Part shown: positions 41,856-52,701 of the stretch, one piece after another
How the letters are laid out: every line of letters begins with the position of its first letter
Position numbering within the stretch: the stretch's first letter is position 1
NCBI RefSeq assembly: GCF_003589595.1
Contig: NW_020656077.1
Coordinates: forward strand, 7,485,110-7,549,109
DNA: 64,000 nt
Direction of reading: 5' to 3'
DNA from: Hyposmocoma kahamanoa
Lineage: Eukaryota > Arthropoda > Insecta > Lepidoptera > Cosmopterigidae
The notes under the pieces: model-generated
Databases searched by the model: none
What the model was told of the DNA's origin: nothing
What the model saw: the letters and a program-made list of their open reading frames with translations, nothing else
Translations under genes and position numbers: made by a program

Positions 41856-42447
41856 GATTATCACACTGCACCGGCGCGCCCCGCGACGGAGCGCGAAGCT
41901 GCGTTTTTAACGTTGTACTGAATTACCTCAGTTTGGATGGAGAACACGCGCCGTCGAACACAATCACAACGCTTCTCCGCACGCGGTTTTACCGCGCAGA
42001 TTTTTAAGCTTAAGGACATGTTCAGTTTTCTGCAATAGGTCTCGACGTCGATAAATTTATATTTGCTATTGAAAATCGACCAAATTGATCTTCATATTTT
42101 CTTAAATCTTTGTAATGAAGTTGAAATTATCCATTTATCGATCTGGTTCGTAAAATGAGATGTATCCAATATCTTCGGTGTCTTTTTATTTGAGTAAACA
42201 AGACCCAAATAGACAGTGTAACTGCAGCTTCCTTCGAGAAGAAGAATTCAAAGAAGGATTTCGGCTACATTACAATCACTACGGCGATCAACTGCGAAGC
42301 GAGTACTATAAGTGACGCAGGGCCGCCAGACCGCTGCCCCCGCGCAGATTAATCCGCGCGTTAACGCAGACCTGCATCTCCGCCACCGCGCGCGTAATTC
42401 CGCGTCTCGCGCTCCGTCGCGGGGCCGTAGTAGAACGTGTCATTATC
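41856..42447. mobile_element. GC-rich-ended inverted-repeat element
   Basis: Left: GATTATCACAC, then GCGCCCCGCGACGGAGCGCGA (41856-41895). Right, inverted: GATAATGACAC, then GGCCCCGCGACGGAGCGCGA (42408-42447). The 19-base core CCCCGCGACGGAGCGCGA is identical in both. The interior is far richer in CG than the flanks, with repeated CGCGCAGATT words (about 41993 and 42342). No transposase frame. Class unknown. Confidence 0.8.
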
Positions 42448-42597
42448 TTTTTTACATCGAAGGAAAAAGTTAGGTGCACTACAGTCCATCGTCAAGTTCG
42501 AATTTTAAAAACCATTTCCACGCTATTGTGCAAAAAACGCTTTTCCGCGCAGATTTCTCATGAGAAAAAAAGTCTTTCCCAGCTAGTGAGGTGAAAA

Positions 42598-42712
42598 GGA
42601 ATTTTTCTTTGTGTTGTTCTATATTTGTATCGATAATAATAACAAACCCGTGAAGTGTTATATTTGAATATCATGGTTGCAAAAAGTCATGATATTCAAT
42701 AAAATAAATATC
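42598..42712 (+). mobile_element. SINE 3' tail
   Basis: AAAAGGAATTTTTCTTTGTG to TCATGATATTCAATAAAATA, matching the end of 9484-9664. It includes the inverted words TTGAATATCATG and CATGATATTCAA. Confidence 0.65.
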
Positions 42713-42994
42713 TATTTTTCACATTACAAAGACGTTATGCTAACAAGCAACTCGAGCTTACAATGGCGTAACGGGACTCAACCTACAGTAGCACAAATTG
42801 TCAATTTGCTGCTACGAACGCGATGCGTGTTCTGAATAATCCAATGCGCGTGGCCAGACGCTTTCAATAACATCCCGCTTGATCCAATCAATTCTCCAAA
42901 GTTGTTGAAGGAACCATCGCATTAAATAAGAGGCGCGTCGGAATGAAAAGCAATAAATCGCATTTTGGCATATTTTTTCAAATAATGTGGTCCT

Positions 42995-43122
42995 TCGTTC
43001 GAGTTCTTAGGGTTTCGCGATTGTTACATATAGGAAATAAAAACTATTTTTCCGGATTTAAATCGCGTATATTTGGTTTGTTTGAAAAAAACAAATATAC
43101 GCTACTTAAATCCGGAAAAATA
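42995..43122. mobile_element. palindromic (foldback) element, copy 2
   Basis: Shares TTAGGGTTTCGCGATTGTTA and TTTTTCCGGATTTAAATCGC with 20247-20460. Here the hairpin is shorter, closing at GGTTTGTTTGAAAAAAACAA: the GGGCCC part of copy 1 is absent. It abuts the truncated M1 copy. Confidence 0.75.
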
Positions 43123-43123
43123 G

Positions 43124-43567
43124 TAGTAATACGCCGCCAATCCTGCACTTAAAAAGCACTAATGAAATTTTTGGTGTGCTTGGATAAATATGATAATATT
43201 CCGTTTGAGTGGTTCTAACGTTTACCATGAAATTACTCCTTAAAGTATAGTTTATAAACATTTATATTCAGAGTAAATTTAAAAAACGCTACTGAAAACA
43301 TACCGTTTCAATAAATAAACACCGAAATCACCAGCCCAAACAATAACACACACGATTGTCGTGACGTATTTTTGAAGTTGTTTATTTTTTTTAAATGACA
43401 GACCCAGGCATTAAAAACTTTATGGTTTGCTAGAGTAGTTACCGAAATAGCAATTAATATTAGTTCTTTTACCTGTTACAACTTCGATATCCGATAAATC
43501 GGTATAAAATCATTACCGGCACCTCTAGGTGTGGTATGCGTGCGGCTGCATGTATCGCGTGAGCGGT
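43124..43567 (+). mobile_element. MITE family M1, left-truncated
   Basis: The right-hand 444 bp of M1, ending TCGCGTGAGCGG followed by TTA at 43567-43569. The left part was lost or replaced at the junction with the foldback element. Confidence 0.85.
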
Positions 43568-43569
43568 TA

Positions 43570-44160
43570 TACAAAAGTGCGTTCGTTCGATATTCTTGGC
43601 GTATTAACAAAGGATCACAAATATATCGCACCAAGTAAAAGCCGCATTGTGTTACAAAACATCACGCATACACTCTGCTGCATATTTGTTTTCTCGAAAT
43701 TCATACAAAATCAAAATAATTGTTTTTCAAGTAAATTATGCATCTTCTGATTACAAAATCACTTGCCCGTGGAAGGAAACGTCAATGTTTACCAGTTTAC
43801 CCACAGTTATGGTGCTTTTGCGGTTTGTAATGGCACAATTACGTATTTTTTCGCGTTTCCGACTGGTGTTTATCTATGATAACGGTCGAGCGCGTTCTGA
43901 AGTGTAGCAGCGGCAAGTAAGTGACTTGCACTTACTTTGGGCACGTGAAGTACACTTTCGGCATCTATCTAGATATATGTCTGTGTAGTGTACCTATGTC
44001 TAAATAAATTAGTGCCTGAACAGCAGGAAAAGTTAATTCCCTTCCTAATAAGATCAGATCATGGCGAATCATATCTTTCCGCCACAGTTATCAATATGGA
44101 TTTGAGACTGACTCGCAGCCGTAATAAAAACTGTATGAATACCCATAATAGCAACTGTAG
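43570..44160. other. unassigned DNA
   Basis: Overlapping frames at 43529-43907 run through repeat sequence and show no family likeness. Nothing else recognised. Confidence 0.4.
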
Positions 44161-44370
44161 TAGCTATAAACCTCCTTGTGAAACAGTTCGTTTTGGGGAA
44201 GTACTGCTACCTTACCTATTTCTACCACCAAGCAAGGGTGCTGGTGAAATTACTTGACAACTTATGTCTCAGGGTGGCCGGACTCAGATCTTTATGATTT
44301 AAAAGTCTCGAGTGTCACTGCAACTGATAAGGACAACTGTTAGACCCGCACTTGGTATCACAAAAAAATA
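44161..44370 (+). mobile_element. family F retroposon, complete ends
   Basis: The head CTCCTTGTGAAACAGTTCG, GGGTGCTGGTGAAATTAC and ATGTCTCAGGGTGGCCGG are present. The tail is worn but ends in CACAAAAAAATA. Short internal deletions. Confidence 0.8.
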
Positions 44371-44805
44371 AAAATAAATGTATTTCGTAATTTCTTTTGT
44401 ATTAATTTCTATTTGTAATTAATATACAATAAAAGTTTATAACTTGAATAAACTACTTACCTTAGCTCGAATTCCAATTTTTCCCGTACTTTATCGGTTT
44501 CATTGCGCGGGTCGAACGGCAGAGACTATGGCTTTATTACAGAATTTATTTTTTTACAAACGAAATTGTAAAGCCATTTGAAAAATGCATATCGTATACT
44601 AAACGTGTCCTATTTAGTTCAGTTAATATAAAAAAAATCATTGGTATATTTAAAGTACCTATTACCGATATTACCGACCTATTACCGATAACTTTACTGT
44701 ATGTTTTTCTAAAGCGATTGATTCAACACTTTTACTGTTATGCGTAATCAATCAAAGCAATTGGAGGTTTTATCGGCTGTTAATGTCAAATATATGTTTT
44801 AACTA
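44371..44805. other. AT-rich unassigned DNA
   Basis: Nothing recognised apart from a local TATTACCGATA duplication near 44662-44690. Confidence 0.4.
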
Positions 44806-44813
44806 CTCGTTTT

Positions 44814-45354
44814 TAGAGGTGGGTGATAAATAGCGTCATGATGAAAAAATCACAGTGACAGCCGTCATATAGTATCTCCGTGACTTTTTACGAAGGAACG
44901 ACGTTCCACAATCACTCACGTCATACGACGTAATTTACAAAAAAATCATGCGCGATCTCCGTTCTGTATGAGACTGGCGACAGCACTACTCATTGTAGTT
45001 CATTTTAATTTTTTAATTCTAATTATGAACCAAGAAATAATTAGAGTAGTGTATATACCGTGTAACATTATAAATACAAGTAAGATAATTGTACAACATT
45101 GATCTAAAATAATAAACAAGCCGCATGGTCTTATTAACGAATAATGCGACAAGCCTGTAAAACTGTGATGGTTATTGCGAATCAATTTTTCAAACGTTAC
45201 ATCAAAGTGATGATTAATAACGACTACTAAAAAGTAGGCGCTTGCCAAAACTACGGTGAGACGTAATAAAATTACGGTGATTTGTCACTGCGATTTTTTT
45301 GTAACTGGAACGGTAGTAACGGTGATCGAAATGTAACGCTTTTCCCCATGCCTA
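44814..45354. mobile_element. hAT-type MITE with 8-bp duplication
   Basis: 541 bp flanked by the exact direct repeat CTCGTTTT (44806-44813 and 45355-45362). The ends read TAGAGGTGGGTGA and, inverted, TAGGCATGGGGAA, in keeping with the TAG/CAG(N)GGTGGG ends of hAT elements, which make 8-bp duplications. CGTCA/TGACG-rich, non-coding interior. Confidence 0.8.
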
Positions 45355-45683
45355 CTCGTTTTATCAGAAAAACTTTTAAACTTTTGCTGGTACCACTAAA
45401 TCACTAGTGAAATAGACGTTGGTTGTCAATTAGTAATCGTATCACCAGTTAAACTACTTTGTATGTACATCTTAACGGTCGTTAGGATGCTGAGCGATCG
45501 AGATAACTCAATCGTGAGGGGAATTTCAGGTCCGAAAGGCCTGCGTCTTGTACCACATCGTTTACTCACGTATCACGTTGCGGTACGATTATATGGTAAC
45601 GCAGTTTCCTAAAATATTTCGTATTTGTTTGTGATGGTGTGATAAGACCGAAAAAGATTTTATGTCCAAATTTGAAGATATTT

Positions 45684-45925
45684 TATTCTTCTTCTTCTTC
45701 TTGAGGTGCCATCTCCTACCGGAGGTCGGCCACCTGTATTTTAGATACAGCTCCATGGAACAAGGAACTTGTGCTCAGGTTGATCCATGTTCGGAAAGCC
45801 TTGAATTACGCCTTCCTTTAGGTGGTCGTTTTCAACGGATTTTTCCTCGCATAATTAGTCGGAGCAGGTCGTATTTACACATTATATAACCAAAGTACTG
45901 TAGCTTAGTTTTTTGACAGTACTCA
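45684..45925 (-). pseudogene. RTE-like LINE polymerase C-terminus
   Basis: The minus strand reads KLQYFGYIMCKYDLLRLIMR and GKIR, a stop, then KRPPKGRRNSRLSEHG, and ends in a (GAA)n run seen here as TTCTTCTTCTTCTTC at 45689-45703. LxYFGHIMR...YxLLRLIxxGKIxGKR..GRRxxSWL is the terminal block of RTE-type LINE proteins of Lepidoptera, and a trinucleotide tail is usual for that group. The stop and changes show decay. Confidence 0.7.
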
Positions 45926-46175
45926 AGACCTCTAATTTCTTATTCACCATCTGACTCTTTCACTGGGCACTATCCGTCCACAAAATTTTCAAAATTCTTC
46001 TGTATAATCACATTTCCAAGATTTCTAAACGGTAGCTCATATTTTCAGTTAAGGTAGAATAGAAGAACCGACAACACGTAACAACATGCCAAACGCACCC
46101 TGGCAGAGATCTTCAAAGATCGATTGCAGAATAGATGGCTCAACTTTGGAACTTTGGAAATGAAGGAGTGACAGA

Positions 46176-46364
46176 GTGGTTAAAATACCAAGAACAAAAA
46201 CCAAATTCGCTCAAAGCCAATACGCCTCACAATCCGCATATATATATAACAAATTAAACAAAAAATTACAAATATATCAATTAAATTCACATAAATGTAG
46301 GGAAAAACTGATAAAATGGTTAATAACAATAAATTACAATGATACAGAAGCGCTTTTACAATAA
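46176..46364 (+). pseudogene. LINE polymerase C-terminus
   Basis: Encodes VKIPRTKTKFAQSQYASQSA, YIYNKLNKKLQIYQLNSHKC and REKLIKWLITINYNDTEALL, then a stop. The block (P)RTRTKFAxxxFxxxAxxLYNxLP...F(K)xKxKxWL ends the polymerase of CR1/Jockey-group LINEs. All upstream domains are absent because the copy is 5'-truncated. Confidence 0.75.
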
Positions 46365-46435
46365 ACCTTTCAAATAGGGTATTGCTGCGTTTATACATGG
46401 AATCGAATATTACCATATGCACACAGTTATCATAT

Positions 46436-46518
46436 AATACACACACTCTCACGCACACGCGCACACACACATACACACACACAAATACACACACACACAC
46501 ACACAAACACAAACACAC
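46436..46518. repeat. AC-rich microsatellite in a LINE 3' region
   Basis: ACACACACTCTCACGCACACG, followed by (AC)n with ATAC and AAATAC interruptions. Confidence 0.9.
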
Positions 46519-46722
46519 CTTTTGTAGTAAGATAATACTAATTAGCATCATTTTTCTTTTTCATTTTTGTTTTATTGTATTAAGTTCTTCGATGATGTAT
46601 GTTTTAGTTAAGGAAGAGCGAGACCTCCTGACACAAGTATTTAATTACTTAATAGGATGGTCTCAACCTCCGTTTTGTTATGCCACTTGAACTACAATAA
46701 ACACTTATTATTTTATTTTTTT

Positions 46723-47906
46723 TAAATGCGTTACGCGCTTGTTCTTTCCGACTGTTGATATCCACACTATGATCACATTGGTCGTTTACGGTGCAGCCAA
46801 GGTATTTAAGAATGGACTCTTTGGACTATTTGATTTCTTACAACCAGATCTGTCGTTGTAGGATGCTGTGATCTGCTGACTATCATGATTTATTCACAAG
46901 ATTAAAATCTTCATTTAAATAGTTTTCCGTCAATAAATTCCTATTGTAGTAGGTACCTTTAAGGCCTGCAAACCGGCGATCGGCGGGGGAGAGCATCAAA
47001 GAGCATCTTCACTGATGAGGGATATCCCTTAAGGCTCCAGTACACATTGGCCAGTACTGGCAATACTTTTCGGTAAGTAGCACAGAAGTACAGAAGGTAA
47101 TAAGTTAATTAGGCACATATTTGAAATAAGTAAGCCGATATCCAGTAAACACTTTTCAATGCAAGACTTTTTCGTTCAATACCTGGTACAAAATTGCTAG
47201 AAATTCATTGCTATATTCTTTTCAGAATAATATTTGTCACCAAACTTCTAATCGGATATTTCTACAAATACACAGGTCAATAAACAATAAAATAATCTAT
47301 AAAGACAGTGACCAAACTGCACCAATTATATTCCAAATCCTGCTATTTCAATTGTCACCAAATTATTTTTTTCAGTTGAGAATACTCAATACAGACTGAG
47401 GCCCTACGGACAACTATCTGTGGTACCTATTTGTTAATTTTTCTAACTCGCTCATATCTCGATACTTTTCGGCTAAATAAAATTACCATTGCAAAACGAA
47501 TGCATTCACTTACACTCAAATTGAATACTTTGCATTGGCCTAAAGCGCTTCCCACGGGCCGCCATGTTACCGATCACCTCGCACGGGCTTCCACCGCCCA
47601 TCAAGAACAGAAGCTGACACGTCCGTGCATATATCAATGCATAGCGAAAAATGATCATATTGACATTCTATAATTGGTTAATTATTAATATGAAATGGGC
47701 GGGGCTGGTGTGTGGCTATCGGCGTCGAAGGCCGTGCAAGAAGATCTGTGACGGACAGTGAGTACTGAGAAGCGTTTTCTAATTAATTAGTTCAAAACTA
47801 TAGATTTGCAAATGCTATGTGGTAGCCGTATGTCGATTAATGAATCAGTTTTTTACGTCTAGATTAACTCATATAAATAAATGCCCTTAAAAGCCAAACT
47901 ATTTTA
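46723..47906. other. unassigned DNA
   Basis: 1.2 kb without recognised feature. CCAGTACACATTGGCCAGTACTGG near 47040 is a local inverted word; frames at 47208-47399 and 47431-47673 have no family likeness. Confidence 0.4.
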
Positions 47907-47934
47907 GATTATTGGTTTGGCCAAACCAATAATC
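47907..47934. repeat. 28-bp perfect palindrome
   Basis: GATTATTGGTTTGG joined directly to its reverse complement, no loop. Confidence 0.95.
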
Positions 47935-48485
47935 GGAGCCATGTTGTCAATTTCCTGGAGTTCTGTCTAGTATTGATTAAATTTCCTAGGAATTAATTAG
48001 TGTGATCAAATTCACATGATTGCGATTTAACGTTTTGATGAAAATTAGATAGGTTTACAAACGAGAAGCAAAATAAACCAGTTGAATTACGCAACTTATG
48101 CTGAAACGTTTGAATGTAAAAGCTCTTTTCAATGAAGCGAAGCTTTATTTACCATTCTGTATTTAAATATATACGACCGTCTTCGTAAGAAAGATTTAAA
48201 GTCGTCTGCAATATAATATCGTACCGCCATTTGCAAATAGTGTACGTAATTTTTTTTAAGTTTTTTTATTTTTAGAAGCTTTCTACAAGGACTTTCATTT
48301 TAAAAATACTGCATGGTGTTTACTATAATATCACTAGCTATATAATTGGGTCTGAAGTGAGGATGACTGTTCGTTCGCCTGCATTCGCGTATTCGATTAT
48401 TGAAACACTTTTCAGACCTTTTTATACGTATGTTGAGCTGTTACCCTTTAAATTTGATGATGATGAATGATGCCAGGAATAATGA
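47935..48485. other. AT-rich unassigned DNA
   Basis: No feature recognised. Confidence 0.4.
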
Positions 48486-48575
48486 TTTGGCCGAATACCG
48501 AATATTCGGCGCTTCGGAATATTCGGCTACGCTCTCGGCCAAAGCGCCGAATATTCGGGTGCGGAATGTTTGGCG
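48486..48575. repeat. cluster of CCGAATATTCGG palindromes
   Basis: CCGAATATTCGG or GGAATATTCGG occurs three times within 90 bases, arranged so that GGCCGAATACCGAATATTCG and CGGCCAAAGCGCCGAATATT can pair, with GGCGCTTCGG between. A folded repeat; class unknown. Confidence 0.8.
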
Positions 48576-48840
48576 TAAGATTTGTGCATTTAGAACAAAT
48601 GTTAATTCTTTTATTTCACGCGTGACCTGTTACGACCTGTCTATAAAATGATAAAACGATAGAATCAATACACGAAAGTTTCTAGACCTGTTTTGAAGAA
48701 GTCGCCACAGATAATGTGCAAAATTATGAGATGTGAAGAAAAGGTCTATTGCATATGAAATTGATTTTTATTTGAAACTGTTCACCTAAATCGGACGGCA
48801 GAGCCTTACAAGTGGTTGTCAGAGTAGTTGTAGATAATAG

Positions 48841-49660
48841 TTGTAGTGCCACTCGGAGCTTTAACCCGCCGGCACTCGCTAGGTGCTAGGTTTACATTCA
48901 TGATTACTTGCTGCCGGGTAAAAAATACCACAGAATTTAAGGGCATTATCTAAGAAAAGAAAATTGATTTTTCAATCTGTGAAGATGTAGTAGTTTTAAT
49001 TATGTTATTCGTAATAAATAAAATTACAAAATACAACTTGTTATGAGTAGTTATTAAAAATTATAGATTATCCTGCAAAAGTACTAAAAATGGAAGAATT
49101 AAAAGTAAATATGTACATATATGATACTTCTTTGGGATACATGCAACCACCGTATACAATGGTCTTGAAACCCGAAAAGGGTGCTACAATCTTCCCTGCC
49201 CTTGGACGTCGTAAAGACTGATGAAAACAATCATAAGTAAACTGAAAAATAATATAACAAATATTGTCGCTACCGGGTATTTTTACCTATACTCACTTAA
49301 TTCGTATGTCGTCGCCAAGACCAGCGTGCAAACTGCTGTCTTGTGGTGTGCATATGCAATAACTATTGGTTACAAGGTACCAAGAGCCCCGTGTAGCCAG
49401 GGCGCGCAGAAAAATAATAATAATCGTACATAAATACTCTGTGGTATTTTTTGCCCAGTAGCGAGTGCCACTCGGAGTTTTAAATAGCAAGGATTTAAGG
49501 AACACTGCCACAGCGCCCGTCACCTTGAGACTTTATTTGACAAGTCGCATAATGTGCTTGTAATTTCACCACAACCCTTACTCTTCAAAACCGGAACGCA
49601 ATAACCCTCACATTAAGCTGCTTGACTAAAAATAGGCAAGGTCTCTACTCCTGCCAAAAT
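48841..49660 (-). mobile_element. family F copy interrupted by an inverted-repeat element
   Basis: GTGCCACTCGGAGCTTTAA (48846-48864) and GTGCCACTCGGAGTTTTAAA (49466-49485) are the same family F segment, and the rest of the minus-strand copy continues from 49486 to 49660. The 600 bases between are a separate element (next entry). Confidence 0.65.
48871..49469. mobile_element. inverted-repeat element nested at family F
   Basis: The left end, GGCACTCGCTA (48871-48881), and the inner GGTAAAAAATACCACAGA (48917-48934) are mirrored by TCTGTGGTATTTTTTGCCC (49438-49456) and TAGCGAGTGCC (49459-49469). The flanking GTGCCACTCGGAG duplication suggests an insertion with duplicated target or a copy-paste accident. 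No transposase frame. Class unknown. Confidence 0.6.
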
Positions 49661-50816
49661 TGCCGCTACTACTTCTAGGATGAGAACCAGCACCTTCAGC
49701 ATACCGTACCTGATTCTCTTCCAACTGGGCTATATTTCAAATATGCGAACCCTGTCCAAAGTCCGTACGCTCTCTTTTTATTGGTAATTGTTTAGTATAA
49801 CAAAACTATCTTTGTCTACGGAATGTCCGAGTAAGTCACAAATAGTTGAGCCCGTGTTACGTTGATTCGTAACGTTGTTAAGTCATCTACGTTACGAGTT
49901 CTACGCCTGCTACGCATTGCAGTCACGTAGACGTCAGTCTACGGAAAACCTTGAACGAAACTAGTGATGAAATATAAATACCTATTGCTCTGGCTTTTAT
50001 TGCCATTTCACCCTTCTTTATTTATTTAAGAAGCACCGGAAACGAGAGCCCTTTTCGCTGTGATAAGATTTTGTATAAATCATATCTCGCTGAAGGTTCG
50101 TACTAAACTATGCTTATCCAAGTATAGTGAATATCAGATGCCCAGCGTTCTGCAGTTTTATTTTCGTCTCTTAATAGTAACGTTCGTTCGTTTTTAGAAT
50201 AAAAAAAACAGAAAAAAAAAATGGAAGTGTCTTAAACCTCGATTACTATCAGAACCGCTGTCGCCAAAACTTACACAATCATTTATGTAAAACTCTACGA
50301 AATCTTGATAATGATTTTATCGTACTTTCTAATTTAAAAAGATCTAACAAATTCTGGACTGTTAATACAATTTACACTTTACTCTGTTGGCACAACGCTG
50401 AAAGTGCAATATCTATTATTACAAGTTTTGACGTCTATATTTCATATTACAATTTTAACCAATGTGCTGTCATCTACCGGTCAATTCAAATTCGAGATAT
50501 TTACTTAGTTCTCCAAGAAAAAAGCGACCAAGTATTGCAGCGGTACAAGCTTTACTTTCGTTTCTTACATTGATTGTTTGAATGTTCCAGGTTATTTAGT
50601 TACTTTGAAACTCGTAGTACAAGAAATTGTCTAGAGCTTTTAGTCTCGCCGCATTTTCAGGTACAGGAAAAAAATCGAGTTTAGGTGCAGTCTTGAAATG
50701 TAGATTTCCATACTAATGAGCAAGACACTTAGTCAGTTGCAACATATTTTAATGAATTTTTGTTGAATTAATGTTCAATTACTTTTTATGTGAAATTGCT
50801 CCACTAGTTTGTTATA
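49661..50816. other. unassigned DNA
   Basis: About 1.15 kb. The ACGTAGACGTCAGTCTACGG region near 49925 is locally repetitive; no gene recognised. Confidence 0.4.
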
Positions 50817-50893
50817 ATTATTAATACAAAGATCGAACACTTAGAAAAAATTCCTTCGATCCGGCCGGATTCGAACCGACGTCTGGTCGGTGT
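50817..50893 (-). mobile_element. SINE family S1, 3' half
   Basis: The minus strand has a perfect B box (CGGTTCGAATCCGGCCGGAT), GAAGGAATTTTTTCTAAGTG and TTCGATCTTTGTATTAATAA. The head with the A box is missing. Confidence 0.8.
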
Positions 50894-50937
50894 AAAGGTA
50901 TTTAAGTGGGCGACGAAATACTTTCATAAATTTTTCA

Positions 50938-51155
50938 TAGATGGCGCTACGGCTAAAAAGTCGTTGAAAAAACCAAATCCAAAGATACAACAACAAATTA
51001 CAATCATAGAAAAAATCGTGAGCTTCCGTGGTTCCGTGGCTTAGTTGGCATAGCGTCTGTCTGGTATGGTTTGTTAGAAGACGTCAATTCGAAACCGGCC
51101 GGATGGAAGGAATTTTTTCCAAGTGTCTTCTTTGTATTAATAATTATATTTTAAT
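50938..51155 (+). mobile_element. SINE family S1, near full length
   Basis: Starts AGATGGCGCTACGGCTAAAA, then AGTCGTTGAAAAAACC. The head GTGGCTTAGTTGGCATAGCG has an intact A box, followed by a worn B box (CAATTCGAAACC) and the tail TTTGTATTAATAATTATA. Oriented opposite to the fragment just to its left. Confidence 0.85.
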
Positions 51156-51505
51156 GAAATTCTTTATTAATTTAAATTAATAAATCTAAATTTTTTTATA
51201 TATACGCTTATTATTATATTATATATATGACTGTGAGGGAAACGTAGAGGGAAACACACTGGTCACCGATTTGTTTACAAATCATTTGATAATTGGCCTA
51301 TTCACTCTTCTTTATCAACTGCCAACTGCCTCAAGGAGCTCTACTGCTACTAAATTTAATAAAATTGATTGTAAAAATTGTTTATCCTCTTTTTACGGTA
51401 ATTAGTTCGAAAGTACAAAAGATTAGGTTAAAACGAATTTTAATAGCAAACGCGGCAAGATCGATACAGACCCAACATTGCCCGTCCATTCTAGACTGCC
51501 TGATA
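51156..51505. other. AT-rich unassigned DNA
   Basis: Nothing recognised; (TA)-rich around 51195-51225. Confidence 0.4.
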
Positions 51506-51882
51506 GAGATGCGCGACGTTGAATGTTACTAATTTTAATCACTCATCGACTACACATCGTCGATGTAATCACTCGAATGAACAAATCATTCGCCTAAATC
51601 GAAACCAAGCACAAACATTCGACTCGACTCAAACGCACGTGCCATTCGGTCGGGGGCACAATGCGAATGATTATTGTGTCGGAACTAGTCGGAACTCGGA
51701 ACTCCACCAGATCTTTCACCATATCCAAATATCCCTGTCACCGTCACATTTACGGTATTTACCACTTGTTAGAGACGGCTAGATGATTACGAGTATCGTT
51801 GTGCTCTATGGAATCTATGGATTAGTAATGAACGATCATTCAGATCATTCGAATACGATAATTAGTATGTTACGCCATCTCT
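51506..51882. mobile_element. possible MITE with AGAGATG ends
   Basis: AGAGATGCGCGACGTTGAATGTTACTAAT on the left parallels the inverse of the right end, AGAGATGGCGTAACATACTAATTATCG. The interior is rich in CATTCG/CGAATG words, for example ATCATTCGAATACGATAATT. The inverted ends are imperfect and no target duplication is visible. Confidence 0.5.
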
Positions 51883-52282
51883 GTGCCAACCTTATACAAG
51901 CTTATAAGCTATTAAGCTTAGCTTATTACTAGATGGCGTTGTAATTAAATTAACTTCTCGGAAATCGCGATCACCATTCTCAAAATTAGTCACGTTACTG
52001 CATTAAAAGAGCATAAACATGCTATTTTTATTCGTCATTTGGAGTTCTGGAAAAATGTTTATGAAGTTTCCTTTAATATCAACCAAGCAGTCACCATTGA
52101 CAGGGAAAATTGAAATTTAAATTAGTAACAGCAAAGGATTTCGAGTAGTACGCAATGCTGAGTTTTAATTAAAAATTTTCCTGCAAAACCATTTACAAAA
52201 AGCTTTTCATAGCATTACAGACCAACGGAAAAATTGCTAATATAAGTTCTTTGCATCCTGTTCCTTGTAAGCTAAGAACTCA
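51883..52282. other. unassigned DNA
   Basis: Nothing recognised; CTTATAAGCTATTAAGCTTA near 51900 is a local palindromic run. Confidence 0.4.
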
Positions 52283-52522
52283 TGGAGCGGATTTCATCCG
52301 CGCCCGCGGCGGTTGCGGGTTCAGCTGTTTTATTTCAACACTCACGATACCGCAGGTTATTTACGATTGATTGAGATCGTCAGTTAAGTCTCAGACGTCG
52401 CCATGGACTCACATCAAAAACGAGCTATCGCATTGTACTTACCTCATCGAAGAATTAAAAGAAGAAGGCCTAAAAGATTCAGGGTGCATCCTCTGATTCC
52501 GGAAAGTTCTGTTACTGAATAG
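52283..52522 (+). pseudogene. Harbinger transposase N-terminal fragment
   Basis: An ATG at 52403 opens 39 codons: MDSHQKRAIALYLPHRRIKR, RRPKRFRVHPLIPESSVTE, then a stop. The basic RRRxxxRFxVHPL stretch near the N-terminus is characteristic of PIF/Harbinger transposases (usually RRxWVHPL). Upstream lies a GC-rich TGGAGCGGATTTCATCCGCG and CCCGCGGCGGTTGCGGGTTC, possibly the element terminus. The remainder of the transposase is absent. Distinct in sequence from the pieces at 40745 and 58556. Confidence 0.5.
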
Positions 52523-52701
52523 TAGTGCATCCCAGAGTAGATTGATTTAATCTGGAACTCAAAGCGCTGGGAATTTCCTAGTTTGAGACCAAAGAATATA
52601 TGTAATTGTTTGGTACATTATATACTTCTATAAAATATATAGTAATAATAATTATTATTATTTATTACTTATTTCGAACTCTGAATCCATAGCGTTATGT
52701 G

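Larger units (their letters stand above)
46170..46722 (+). mobile_element. 5'-truncated Jockey/CR1-type LINE with microsatellite
   Basis: C-terminal coding piece (46176-46364), an AC-rich microsatellite (46436-46518), then a 3' region with GAAGAGCGAGACCTCCTGAC and AATAGGATGG, ending AATAAACACTTATTATTTTA. Same architecture as 2449-4380. Confidence 0.8.

Noticed and set aside
45360..45660. Host gene between the hAT MITE and the RTE fragment
   Set aside because: No frame of notable length or recognisable motif was found.
46180..46551. 123-codon minus-strand frame rich in Cys and Val
   Set aside because: It runs through the AC microsatellite and the antisense of the LINE C-terminus; no independent evidence.
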